Source: Bacillus_P idriensis_A
GTDB lineage: Bacteria > Bacillota > Bacilli > Bacillales > Bacillaceae
Assembly (NCBI RefSeq): GCF_050483325.1
Contig: NZ_JBCMYF010000021.1
Span: 1-64,000 of the forward strand
Direction of reading: 5' to 3'
DNA: 64,000 nt
Shown here piece after piece: positions 25,425 to 33,041 of the stretch. The notes below the pieces were generated by a model that saw only the letters and a program-made list of their open reading frames with translations, ran no database searches and was not told the origin of the DNA. The position numbers were made by a program, and so were the translations under genes. Each line of letters starts with the position of its first letter. Position 1 is the stretch's first letter.

Positions 25425-25964
25425 CTAAGACTTTTGAAACAGAATTTCAAAGCTTTCATCGGCTTCTTCAATGAAACATTCTTTCGGCGCTTTGGAAAGC
25501 TGACTCAAAAAAATAAAATCAGTTACACATAATCCGGTATGAAAGGCGATTCCCAGGCAAAAGTAGTGCAAATATGCAGGAAATTGCATGAGTCCTGCCA
25601 GCATAACCGCCGTGACAATTATAAAAGGTGTAAGACGCGAAAGGGTCATACTTACTTTGCTTACATTGCAGTTCGTTTTCAAAAAGAGAATCGGCATGTA
25701 TGACTGGAACTTCAGTTTAAGGGATACCCGGTAACCGTACATCCATAAAGGCACAGCATGAAGCAGTTTGTGACATGGCACGATGCATATGATAAACATA
25801 AGCAATAAGAAAAAATGATCTTCTTTCAAATGGATAGAAGGAAAAACGACCACAAGCGGTAAATATATGCTAATAAAGGTAATCATCATCGTTAATACAG
25901 AGACTATAAAAAGTCTATGGAATCCATAATCTTTTGAAAGATTAATGGTTTTCCAGCAATTCAT
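25425..25964 (-). CDS. DUF3267-type membrane protein
   Basis: A 179-residue membrane protein with four hydrophobic segments (about 22-42, 52-68, 110-130, 138-158). The motif HKLLHAVP at about 66-73 corresponds to the HExxH of DUF3267, a family proposed to contain zinc peptidases; here the catalytic Glu is Lys, so proteolysis is unlikely. The ATG at 25964 follows GGTGA with good spacing; a more distal ATG at 25997 has no site. It is divergent from yhaI. The position between prsA and yhaI is where Bacillus subtilis has small uncharacterised yha genes. Confidence 0.65.
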   Translation of the reverse strand: MNCWKTINLSKDYGFHRLFIVSVLTMMITFISIYLPLVVVFPSIHLKEDHFFLLLMFIICIVPCHKLLHAVPLWMYGYRVSLKLKFQSYMPILFLKTNCNVSKVSMTLSRLTPFIIVTAVMLAGLMQFPAYLHYFCLGIAFHTGLCVTDFIFLSQLSKAPKECFIEEADESFEILFQKS

Positions 25965-26181
25965 TTCAATCACCGTCCGAAAGTTATAAATGTTCATGCA
26001 CGAGCATGATTGGTCAAGTCCTTACATACTTTACGATGTTCAGTTGGAAAAAGCAATATGAAATTTCACGTGTAAACGGTTAAAATAAAATAAGTAAAGT
26101 TTTACAAAATAAGAAACTTTCGAAAAAGGGAAGAATGATTTAAAATAAATAAACGAAGAAGAATGAAAGAAGTGAACCTTA

Positions 26182-26517
26182 GTGGAATCCTTGGAAAAAC
26201 GAATAGCAAATTTGGAGTACTACCAGAGGTTGCTTGTAAAGATGGTCGACGCTGATCAATACCCTTTTTATCTGTCGGTCATGAATGCAGGTTTATCTGC
26301 TGAAGAAATTGAGGACATTCACCGCATTTGCGCGGAGCTTTTGAACATGCTTGCAGAACAAAAAGAGCAAGGACTCCTCGATTACATGAGTCTCCTTACT
26401 CTTTTCGCCGGACAGCTGAACCATAAGCTTCCAGTTAATGAGACGATTCTTGCTTTGCATAAGCAGGGAATGTATGTGCCGCTGATGACAGAGTTCAAAA
26501 AAATTATTCGGAAATAG
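26182..26517 (+). CDS. yhaI: YhaI, DUF1878 family protein
   Basis: A 111-residue all-helical soluble protein starting at GTG 26182 (MESLEKRIANLEYYQRLL). The family is confined to Bacilli and has no assigned function. The AGAAGTG ahead of the start is a weak ribosome-binding site. It converges on hpr, and the two reading frames overlap by 14 bases at their 3' ends with no terminator between them, an arrangement that produces overlapping antisense mRNA ends. Confidence 0.82.
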   Translation: MESLEKRIANLEYYQRLLVKMVDADQYPFYLSVMNAGLSAEEIEDIHRICAELLNMLAEQKEQGLLDYMSLLTLFAGQLNHKLPVNETILALHKQGMYVPLMTEFKKIIRK

Positions 26518-27100
26518 CTGAAGCCGTTTCAGCAGCAGGTTCTTCCCGTTTTTTAAGCTTCCGGTTTTCCTCAACAAATTCCTTCTCAATATTCGTAAAG
26601 GAATGTTCGAAGATCTCCATAAAGTCATCTCCGTATATGTTTCGTATGATACACATCATTTCCATTATTTCAGGAAATTTCCCATACAAATTTTGAAGCG
26701 GCAGAGCGCCTTTAAAAACAGCATTTCTGCTTGGATCATAGTCTTCTAAAAGCTTCAGCAAAATTTCTTCGCCCTGATCCGTCAGCTGAATGTACGTATT
26801 GCGTTTGTCATTCTGCTTTTTCGAAAACTCAAGATAGCCTCTCTCTTCAAGCTTCTTTGAAAAGTTGAATGCAGTAGATACATGCATCACTCCAAATTTA
26901 GCAATCTCTGAAATCGAAGCACCCTTTAAATGATAAGCAATCCATAAGATGTGATGCTCATTGATATTCAAATCATAGGGCTTAATCCATTGCTGCCAGT
27001 CTTTTTCGATGGATTTCCACAATGCTTTGCTGAGCTGCGCGATTCTCTGGCTGAATAAAAGTGCTTCTTTTATAGAATAATCCTGCTCGTTACGTTTCAT
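26504..27100 (-). CDS. hpr: Hpr (ScoC), MarR-family transition-state regulator
   Basis: A 198-residue MarR-type repressor. The winged helix spans about 40-125 (SISEIAKFGVMHVSTAFNF recognition helix, wing KKQNDKRNTYI), followed by the C-terminal extension typical of Hpr. In Bacillus subtilis Hpr represses extracellular protease genes and sporulation functions. The ATG is preceded by a weak site. Its 3' end overlaps yhaI by 14 bases on the opposite strand. Its AT-rich upstream region of about 130 bases presumably carries the promoter. Confidence 0.93.
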   Translation of the reverse strand: MKRNEQDYSIKEALLFSQRIAQLSKALWKSIEKDWQQWIKPYDLNINEHHILWIAYHLKGASISEIAKFGVMHVSTAFNFSKKLEERGYLEFSKKQNDKRNTYIQLTDQGEEILLKLLEDYDPSRNAVFKGALPLQNLYGKFPEIMEMMCIIRNIYGDDFMEIFEHSFTNIEKEFVEENRKLKKREEPAAETASAISE

Positions 27101-27231
27101 CCCCAGTCACCTACTTTTTCTCTTTTGCTCTTATATTCTATTATGCCAATAAAATAAAGATTAATAAAGATTAAATTTACAAAATTTTTAAATAAATCTT
27201 AAAAGCATAGGAAAAGCGTTGTTTTTTCGGA

Positions 27232-27269
27232 CAAAAAAAAAGAGCGGCATGTGAGATAATCTGCCGCTC
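27232..27269 (-). terminator. terminator of yhaH
   Basis: Minus strand: stem GAGCGGCA (27269-27262) / TGCCGCTC (27249-27242), 12-base loop, nine T bases. Confidence 0.9.
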
Positions 27270-27302
27270 CAGCAAGTGAATTGCTTTGTCTACAAAAATA
27301 TT

Positions 27303-27659
27303 CTATTTGTTTAAAGTTTGTTCTAATTCTTTGATTTTCAGTTCGATTTCATTAATTTCTTTTTGAAGCTCATTTTTATGAGGCTCAATTTCTTCCTGCC
27401 AGGTCTGAATGGATTTTTGAAGATCTGATGTTACATCTTTTAGAACTACAGCACTTTCTTGAGCGGTTTTAACCACTTGATCTTTAAGTGAGACACTGTC
27501 ATCTTTCAGCTGAATTAAAATATCTTCTAATTTTTGTTTATTTTGTTTTAACTGGCTGCGCAAATCTTTTCCGGAAGACGGAGCGGAGAGGATTGTTGCT
27601 ATACCTCCGATAACGCTCCCGACTAAAAGACCTGTCATTAATGATTTTCCTTTTGCCAT
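27303..27659 (-). CDS. yhaH: YhaH, YtxH-domain protein
   Basis: A 118-residue protein, equal to the length I recall for YhaH. A Gly-rich N-terminal membrane segment (MTGLLVGSVIGGIATILSAP, about 8-27) leads into the YtxH signature APSSGKDLR, then a long amphipathic coiled coil to the C-terminus. Members are general-stress or sporulation associated. The ATG at 27659 is 8 bases after GGAG; the GTG three codons earlier lies inside that site. Confidence 0.85.
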   Translation of the reverse strand: MAKGKSLMTGLLVGSVIGGIATILSAPSSGKDLRSQLKQNKQKLEDILIQLKDDSVSLKDQVVKTAQESAVVLKDVTSDLQKSIQTWQEEIEPHKNELQKEINEIELKIKELEQTLNK

Positions 27660-27816
27660 AGGTATCACTCCATTTGAGAATAATTGTATGTACTTTTAAA
27701 AGCAATAAACAGGAAAGTCCTTCTTTTATAAGTACCCCTTGTGAGGATAGATAAACGCTGTTTTATTCATAGCTTATGATGCTTTCGCATAAATATGAGT
27801 AAAAGGGGGGAGGAGC

Positions 27817-28008
27817 TTGGCTGGCGTCATCTTTCTATTTTTTATCATAAGCTTGCTTTTTTTTACGGGTGCTTTTCATTACCTCAAACTCGCGCAGCAA
27901 TCAGCATCCTATCCGCCTAAGCATGTTGTTCATCAAAAAGCTGCTGTGCTTGCAGGGGGTGGAACACTTGCACTGCTGATCGGCATTTTATTCTATTCTT
28001 TCCAATAG
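27817..28008 (+). CDS. small two-helix membrane protein, 63 aa
   Basis: A 63-residue protein starting at TTG 27817, directly downstream of GGGGGGAGGAG. Helix 1 is at about 3-23 and helix 2 at about 42-61; the loop contains HYLKLAQQSASYPPKHVVHQK. The family is unknown to me. It stands alone between divergent yhaH and converging trpP and ends at a bidirectional terminator, which supports it as a real gene. Confidence 0.7.
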   Translation: MAGVIFLFFIISLLFFTGAFHYLKLAQQSASYPPKHVVHQKAAVLAGGGTLALLIGILFYSFQ

Positions 28009-28031
28009 GCTTCATTTTCATAGATTTTGAC

Positions 28032-28063
28032 AAAAAACCCGACCGGCTAGGATCGGGTTTTTT
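28032..28063. terminator. bidirectional terminator between the 63-aa gene and trpP
   Basis: Eleven-pair stem AAAAAACCCGA (28032-28042) / TCGGGTTTTTT (28053-28063), 10-base loop, usable in both directions. Confidence 0.9.
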
Positions 28064-28068
28064 CTATG

Positions 28069-28590
28069 TTATTGAGCAACAATGTTTGAACGTTTCATGA
28101 TTGTCTGTACAATCGGATAAATGAAAACCATTGCGATGGTATTAAGGGCTGTTGCCGGTAATACAACTGCTATGAATAACGCCGTAAATCCTGCACCGCC
28201 TGGAAGACCGACAATGAATAGTGCGGCTGTCAGAAAAACAGTACCGGAAATCAGTGTGCCGGCAGCTGTCAGGATTCCTGCTCCTGCAGTTGATGCAGCA
28301 TATTTCTTAATCACAATGACTAAAAGATAAAAAACAAAGGCAGTCACAAATTTATCAATGACATTCGGCAGAAGTCCGCCTGGAAAACTGGTAGTTAATC
28401 CGGACAGCACACCCGTAACCGCTCCAAGTAAAAACACATTGCGGATGTGAGGGAACAGCAGGATGCCTAAGAACATCATAGTGAGCATCATATCCGGCTT
28501 CATCCCATTAAAAAATGGCGGGATAATTCCGTGTAAAGCAAGCCCCATTGCGACAAATAAAGATAAAACAACTAATACTTTTGTATTCAT
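28069..28590 (-). CDS. trpP: TrpP, tryptophan transporter
   Basis: A 173-residue membrane protein with five or six hydrophobic helices, matching the TrpP (YhaG) family, including HGIIPPFFNGMKPDMML near residue 20 and GGLLPNVIDKF near 71. It is thought to take up tryptophan. The leader carries a series of GAG/TAG triplets overlapping the ribosome-binding site, the mark of TRAP control of translation, so uptake should drop when tryptophan is plentiful. A good promoter lies upstream. It is downstream of serC on the same strand. Confidence 0.92.
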   Translation of the reverse strand: MNTKVLVVLSLFVAMGLALHGIIPPFFNGMKPDMMLTMMFLGILLFPHIRNVFLLGAVTGVLSGLTTSFPGGLLPNVIDKFVTAFVFYLLVIVIKKYAASTAGAGILTAAGTLISGTVFLTAALFIVGLPGGAGFTALFIAVVLPATALNTIAMVFIYPIVQTIMKRSNIVAQ

Positions 28591-28592
28591 TT

Positions 28593-28616
28593 CTCAACTC
28601 TCCTCAGACTAAGCTC
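28593..28616 (-). promoter_or_regulatory. TRAP-binding site in the trpP leader
   Basis: Read on the minus strand from 28616: GAG-2-TAG-3-GAG-2-GAG-2-GAG (28614-28616, 28609-28611, 28603-28605, 28598-28600, 28593-28595), spacings of 2-3 bases as TRAP needs. The fourth triplet is part of the GGAGAG ribosome-binding site. A GAG at 28628-28630 and AAG/TAG at 28572-28580 inside the coding start may add weaker contacts. Confidence 0.8.
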
Positions 28617-28673
28617 TTTTTTTGGAACTCCCCAATAATGACCTATGTCTTATTGCGGGAGAACTTACAGAAT

Positions 28674-28702
28674 AGTATAACAGGTATTTCTGACCTTGTA
28701 AA
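28674..28702 (-). promoter_or_regulatory. SigA-type promoter of trpP
   Basis: Minus strand: -35 TTTACA (28702-28697), 17-base spacer, -10 TATACT (28679-28674). The predicted transcript starts near 28667, giving a leader of about 75 bases that contains the TRAP site. Confidence 0.7.
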
Positions 28703-28707
28703 AAAAA

Positions 28708-29784
28708 TTATGTGTGCTTTTTTTGAAATTCAGTCATGAATTCAACAAGTGCCTCGCATGCTTCGAGGGGCACAGCATTATAAATGGAAGCTCTGCAGCC
28801 GCCTATTGACCGGTGTCCGGCCAGACCTGAAAAGCCTTTTTCAATGGATTCTTTTAGAAAATCCTTTGTCAACTCTTCATTTTTAAGGGTGAAAGTCACA
28901 TTCATTGCTGATCGGCTGTCCTTTTCGGCATGCCCTTTATAAAATCCGCCGCTTTGATCGATGCAGGAATAAAGCAGGCCCGCTTTCTTCTCATTCAGTT
29001 CTTCCATTGCTCTTAAACCGCCAGTTTCCTTGATCCATTCCAGTACAAGGGAAAGCATGTAAATTGCAAATGTCGGAGGTGTATTATATAGAGAATTCTG
29101 CTTTGAATGTGTACTGTACTTTAAAATAGCCGGTATTTCCGCATTTGCATTCTCAAGCATTTCTTTTTTTACAATTACGACGGTTACACCTGAAGGGCCG
29201 AGGTTTTTTTGAGCTCCTGCATAAATAAGCGAGAAACGGCTGACGTCAATTTCCCTGCTCATGATATCGCTTGACATGTCGGCAATCAGCGGCAGTTTTG
29301 TGGAAGGGAAGGTTTTCCACTGCGTGCCGTAAATTGTATTATTTGAGGTTAAGTGCACATAGCTTCCTTCTGCTGGATCTTCAAAGCTTTTCGGAATATA
29401 TGTATATCGATTTTCTTTACTTGATGCAATAATCGACGTTTTGCCTATTTTTCCTGCTTCTGACTGTGCTTTTTCAGACCATACTCCGCTCATTATAAAA
29501 TGGGCGGGAGAATCGCTTTTTAAAAAATTCATTGGAATCATGGCAAACTGAAGGCTTGCACCGCCTTGCAGGAACAGGACCTCATACTCTTCTGGAATGG
29601 ACATCAGCTCTTTTAATAAAGATGCTGCGCGGCTGTGAACTTCTTCGTAAGGTTTGCTTCTGTGGCTGAGCTCCATGACTGACATGCCTGTACCGTTAAA
29701 ATCAACTAATTCGCTTTGCGCTTTCTCCAAAACAGCAAGAGGTATTGCTGCTGGCCCTGCGTTAAAGTTATACGTTCTTTTCAT
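28708..29784 (-). CDS. serC: SerC, phosphoserine aminotransferase
   Basis: A 358-residue class V aminotransferase that makes 3-phosphoserine from 3-phosphohydroxypyruvate with PLP and glutamate. It opens with YNFNAGPAAIP, contains the phosphate-binding GGASLQFAM (75-83), and the PLP lysine is Lys193 in AGAQKNLGPSG. The C-terminal GLAGHRSIGGCRASIYNA is typical. AAGGAGTG lies about 11 bases before the ATG. The other serine pathway genes (serA, serB) are not in the window. It is followed by trpP on the same strand, in agreement with the known order. Confidence 0.96.
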   Translation of the reverse strand: MKRTYNFNAGPAAIPLAVLEKAQSELVDFNGTGMSVMELSHRSKPYEEVHSRAASLLKELMSIPEEYEVLFLQGGASLQFAMIPMNFLKSDSPAHFIMSGVWSEKAQSEAGKIGKTSIIASSKENRYTYIPKSFEDPAEGSYVHLTSNNTIYGTQWKTFPSTKLPLIADMSSDIMSREIDVSRFSLIYAGAQKNLGPSGVTVVIVKKEMLENANAEIPAILKYSTHSKQNSLYNTPPTFAIYMLSLVLEWIKETGGLRAMEELNEKKAGLLYSCIDQSGGFYKGHAEKDSRSAMNVTFTLKNEELTKDFLKESIEKGFSGLAGHRSIGGCRASIYNAVPLEACEALVEFMTEFQKKHT

Positions 29785-29896
29785 GGGAAAATAACACTCC
29801 TTACTTTGATGCGCTGATTGATTAAATTTCTATTTCATTATCCTAACATGAAATGGAGAGTTGGAGTCGGAATTTTTGAAAAATAGTAAAAACAGC

Positions 29897-29921
29897 AAAA
29901 AAACCCGCAAAATGCGGGGTT
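29897..29921 (-). terminator. terminator of hit
   Basis: Minus strand: AACCCCGCA / TGCGGGTT stem with a 3-base loop and seven T bases; it overlaps the hit stop codon. Confidence 0.85.
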
Positions 29922-30345
29922 AGAGCAGGCCTTCTTGTATGGATGATGCGATTTGCTTTAAATCTTCTGGTGTATATTCTTCCGTATGTGTTTTCCATAC
30001 AGCGCCAAATCCATCGCCTTTTCCGTAGCGCGGAATCAGGTGAATATGATAGTGAAACACGGATTGACCGGCTTTTTCGCCGTTATTATTAAGGATATTC
30101 ATGCCGACTGGCTCAAATTGTTTTTTTATCGAATTAGCGATTTTTGGAACAACCTCAAATACATTGCGGGCAATGTCAGGTGTCAGATCGTAAATATTTT
30201 CTTTATGTACTTTTGGAATAACCAGTGTATGTCCCTTTGTCACTTGACTGATATCCAGAAAAGCTACCACATGCTCGTTTTCGAAAACCTTTGCTCCTGG
30301 AATCTCCCCGTTTACAATCTTACAGAAAATACATCCGCTCATCAT
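29920..30345 (-). CDS. hit: Hit, HIT-family nucleotide hydrolase
   Basis: A 141-residue HINT-type protein. The N-terminal CIFCKIVNGEIP carries two cysteines of the zinc-type signature, and the histidine triad is His98-x-His100-x-His102 in HYHIHLIPR. The family hydrolyses AMP-lysine, AMP-phosphoramidate and related adenylates; the cellular role in Bacillus is unclear. AAAGGGATG precedes two adjacent ATG codons (30345 and 30342); either may be used. It is divergent from ecsABC across a 719-base gap. Confidence 0.92.
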   Translation of the reverse strand: MMSGCIFCKIVNGEIPGAKVFENEHVVAFLDISQVTKGHTLVIPKVHKENIYDLTPDIARNVFEVVPKIANSIKKQFEPVGMNILNNNGEKAGQSVFHYHIHLIPRYGKGDGFGAVWKTHTEEYTPEDLKQIASSIQEGLL

Positions 30346-30544
30346 GTTTCATCCCTTTCTCAAATTAAACTGAATCTTAACCGTATTTTACCATAAATAA
30401 ATGGAGGATTAAATTGCCGGAAACAAGACATTAATAGGAGGTTCTTTTCTTAGGAGGCTCCCATGCTTCCCGCGGAAAGCAAGTTCTTCTCGTTACAAGG
30501 AACGGACAACATTTATAATCAAAAACAATATCTATGCCATATAA

Positions 30545-30579
30545 AAAGAAAAACAGGATGATCACAAGGATCATCCTGT
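30545..30579 (-). terminator. strong leftward terminator in the hit-ecsA gap
   Basis: Minus strand: perfect 11-pair stem ACAGGATGATC (30579-30569) / GATCATCCTGT (30563-30553), 5-base loop, then TTTTCTTTTT. It implies a leftward transcript from somewhere between 30580 and ecsA, where no sizeable gene exists. Between hit and this hairpin only the common Bacillus motif CTTCCCGCGGAAAGCAAG (30472-30489) stands out. Confidence 0.85.
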
Positions 30580-30648
30580 CCTGAAGAGGAAAACAAACTG
30601 TCGCAGCTTAAAGATAAGGCTCGCAAAACTCTTTGTCATCTCCCTCAT
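30571..30648 (-). CDS. possible 25-aa peptide
   Basis: ATG at 30648 opens MREMTKSFASLIFKLRQFVF plus five residues, a basic hydrophobic peptide whose stop codon lies in the terminator stem at 30569-30579. The ATG has no clear ribosome-binding site, and the alternative ATG at codon 4 has AGGGAG immediately before it with almost no spacing. It may be fortuitous; its value is as a possible product of the leftward transcript. Confidence 0.25.
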   Translation of the reverse strand: MREMTKSFASLIFKLRQFVFLFRTG

Positions 30649-30754
30649 TTGCTTGGAAATGAAGGTTAAAAAAGAGTGAATTGACTAACATTGTACAAAG
30701 CAACCATCTCCTAGTTAAGAAAATCACATAAAGGATAAACTCTTAACAAATCAG

Positions 30755-30937
30755 TAAACGGTCTTTGACGAACACCTCATTTAAAAATGAATTTATATAG
30801 GAGCATCTATTACAAAAAGTAACGGCCCGTAGACACCTCATCTCGAAATGGAAATTGATCATCATTTTATCAATGTTAACTTACTCATGGATTCCTTAAC
30901 ATAAACTGTCTTTAACACACACCTCATTTGAAATGAA
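30755..30937. repeat. three degenerate 34-37 bp repeats with dyads, next to ecsA
   Basis: Copies at 30755-30791, 30820-30853 and 30902-30937. Copies 1 and 3 share TAAAC.GTCTTT.AC..ACACCTCATTT followed by AAATGAA; copy 2 is more diverged. Each ends in the dyad TCATTT-n-AAATGA, and a fourth such dyad (6-base spacer) lies at 30645-30662. On the minus strand each reads AAATGAGGTG, which includes an SD-like GAGGTG. All four lie upstream of the leftward terminator. No rightward promoter for ecsA could be picked out with confidence. Confidence 0.65.
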
Positions 30938-31064
30938 TGTCTGTGACAACTGCTTTCCTCTACACTCATTATGATGTCCTGAAATGATTTGATTATGCAT
31001 CGTAAATTAGCAAAAGTGCCATCTGATTTGTTAAAATAAAAGAAAACGGTGAAGGGACGAAAAC

Positions 31065-31811
31065 ATGAGCTTATTAAAAGTAAATCACCTGACAGGAGGA
31101 TACACGCGCAATCCTGTCTTAAAAGATATTTCATTTGAAATTGAAAAACACCAAATTGTCGGTCTGATTGGCTTGAATGGCGCGGGAAAAAGCACAACAA
31201 TCCGTCATGTGATCGGGTTAATGGAGCCTCATAAAGGCGAAATTGCCATTAACGGCATTTCCTTTCACGAGCAGCCGACTGAATACCGCAGCCAATTTTC
31301 ATTTATTCCTGAAACGCCGATTCTTTATGAAGAATTAACGCTTTATGAACACTTGGAGCTTACGGCGATGGCGTATGGACTAACTCAGGAAACATTTAAA
31401 CAGCGTCTTCAGCCATTGCTGTCTGAATTCAGAATGGAAAAAAGACTAAAATGGTTCCCAAGTCATTTTTCAAAAGGCATGAAGCAAAAAGTCATGATTA
31501 TGTGTGCGTTTTTAGTTGAACCTGAGCTCTACATCATTGACGAGCCATTTGTGGGGTTAGATCCGCTGGCAATTAATGCACTGCTTGAAATGATGAACAA
31601 AGCAAAACAAGACGGAGCGGGAATTTTAATGTCAACGCATATTTTAGCAACAGCAGAACGCTATTGTGATGCATTTATTATTTTACATAACGGAAAAATC
31701 AGAGCAAAAGGAACGCTTGAAGAGCTTCGTTCGGAGTTCGGAATGATGAACGCAACTCTTGATGATTTGTATATTCAGCTGACAAAGGAAGATCAAAATG
31801 AGCAGCATTGA
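31065..31811 (+). CDS. ecsA: EcsA, ABC transporter ATP-binding subunit
   Basis: A 248-residue ATPase: Walker A GLNGAGKST at 36-44, signature FSKGMKQK near 140, Walker B LYIIDEPFVGLD near 155-166 and switch His in MSTHIL. In Bacillus subtilis EcsAB affects secretion, processing of the anti-sigma factor RsiW by RasP, competence and biofilm formation; the transported molecule is unsettled. GAAGGGACG precedes the ATG. The ecsB start codon lies inside its 3' end (14-base overlap). Confidence 0.95.
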   Translation: MSLLKVNHLTGGYTRNPVLKDISFEIEKHQIVGLIGLNGAGKSTTIRHVIGLMEPHKGEIAINGISFHEQPTEYRSQFSFIPETPILYEELTLYEHLELTAMAYGLTQETFKQRLQPLLSEFRMEKRLKWFPSHFSKGMKQKVMIMCAFLVEPELYIIDEPFVGLDPLAINALLEMMNKAKQDGAGILMSTHILATAERYCDAFIILHNGKIRAKGTLEELRSEFGMMNATLDDLYIQLTKEDQNEQH

Positions 31812-33027
31812 TCAAATTTGGAAAACCCGGTTAGAGGCTCATATGAAAGAAGTGCAGTCTTATACAAAATATATGTTCAATGACCATTTAATTTTTGTCC
31901 TTGTATTTTTGGGAGCAGGCGGTGCTCTATCTTATCAGGAATGGCTGAAAACAATGCCTGATGAGTTTCCTGCACTGGCGATCTTAACCGCGGTATTTGC
32001 ACTCATTATTACGGCATCGAGTGTTCGGACACTTTTAAAAGAACCTGATTTGGTTTTTCTATTGCCGCTGGAAGAAAAAATGGCCGGCTATTTTCAAAAA
32101 GCCCTTGTGTACAGTTTCTTCAGTCAGCTGTATGTGTTTTTGATTGCAGCATTAATCCTCGCCCCAATGCTTTTCAGGGCTGAGAACTTGACTGGGACAG
32201 ACTATTTGGTCATCTGTGTTCAAATCCTTCTTGTAAAAGGGTGGAATTTAATGCTGAATTTCAGAATATCTTTTTATACTGAACCTTCAGCGAAGATCTA
32301 TGATTTCATTGTCCGCCTTGCTATCAATGCTTTAACTATTTTCTTCCTGCTGTCAAAAGCCTATATCTATGTATTTGTAATGTATGGTGTGATGGCGGTG
32401 CTTTACATCTATTTTCAAAAAGCAACAAAGGCAAAAGGAGTCAAGTGGGAGAAGCTGATTGACAAGGAGCTTGAGAAAAAACAATCCTTCTACCGGATTG
32501 CAAACCTCTTTACAGATGTCCCAAAGCTTACGAAAAAAGCAAAGCGCAGAAAGTATTTAGATGGATTCCTTGCGTTTGTTAAGTACAGACAGGAAAGCAT
32601 CTACAGTTATTTGTATACAAGAGCATTTTTCCGCTCAAACGATTATCTTGGCATCTTTATGCGGCTGACAATTATCGGAGGAATTGTTCTTTATATTATC
32701 CCGACAAATCAGTTTAGTTTGCTCGCAATAGCCATCCTTGTTCTCTATTTGACAGGTATTCAAATGATCGGGCTTTATAAGCACTACGATATGCTTGCTC
32801 TGCCGGACTTATATCCCGTTCAGCGGCAATATAAAAAACTCAAATTTCTTAAACTGCTGTTTATCATGATAGTAAGCCAGCATATGATATTAACTCTGAT
32901 TGCCCTTCTTTCGGGAAATATCATCCCGGCCCTGATTCTTTTTGGAGCAGGTTTCATTTTTGCCTATGTGTTTGTTTATCTCTATGTGAAATCAAGGCTG
33001 GTTAAAATGGATGCCAGCGTATTCTAG
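31798..33027 (+). CDS. ecsB: EcsB, ABC transporter membrane subunit
   Basis: A 409-residue polytopic membrane protein, near the known length. About eight to ten hydrophobic segments are visible, in clusters at about 40-80, 95-125, 165-205 and 285-400, with a basic cytoplasmic loop rich in Lys around 205-250. AAGGAAG inside ecsA lies 7 bases before its ATG, indicating translational coupling. It forms the membrane channel for EcsA. Confidence 0.94.
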   Translation: MSSIDQIWKTRLEAHMKEVQSYTKYMFNDHLIFVLVFLGAGGALSYQEWLKTMPDEFPALAILTAVFALIITASSVRTLLKEPDLVFLLPLEEKMAGYFQKALVYSFFSQLYVFLIAALILAPMLFRAENLTGTDYLVICVQILLVKGWNLMLNFRISFYTEPSAKIYDFIVRLAINALTIFFLLSKAYIYVFVMYGVMAVLYIYFQKATKAKGVKWEKLIDKELEKKQSFYRIANLFTDVPKLTKKAKRRKYLDGFLAFVKYRQESIYSYLYTRAFFRSNDYLGIFMRLTIIGGIVLYIIPTNQFSLLAIAILVLYLTGIQMIGLYKHYDMLALPDLYPVQRQYKKLKFLKLLFIMIVSQHMILTLIALLSGNIIPALILFGAGFIFAYVFVYLYVKSRLVKMDASVF

Positions 33028-33041
33028 GGTAAAGGCAGCTG

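Noticed and set aside
26071..26084. cre-like TGTAAACGGTTAAA ahead of yhaI
   Set aside because: Misses the conserved C near the end and there is no metabolic reason for CcpA control; probably chance in AT-rich DNA.
30472..30489. CTTCCCGCGGAAAGCAAG motif between hit and ecsA
   Set aside because: A short motif that I know to be common between genes in Bacillus; a related fragment at 267-277 supports it being background.
30862..31200. Leftward 112-codon frame overlapping ecsA
   Set aside because: Lies partly antisense to ecsA and takes its coding look from that gene; the part outside is the repeated dyad region.
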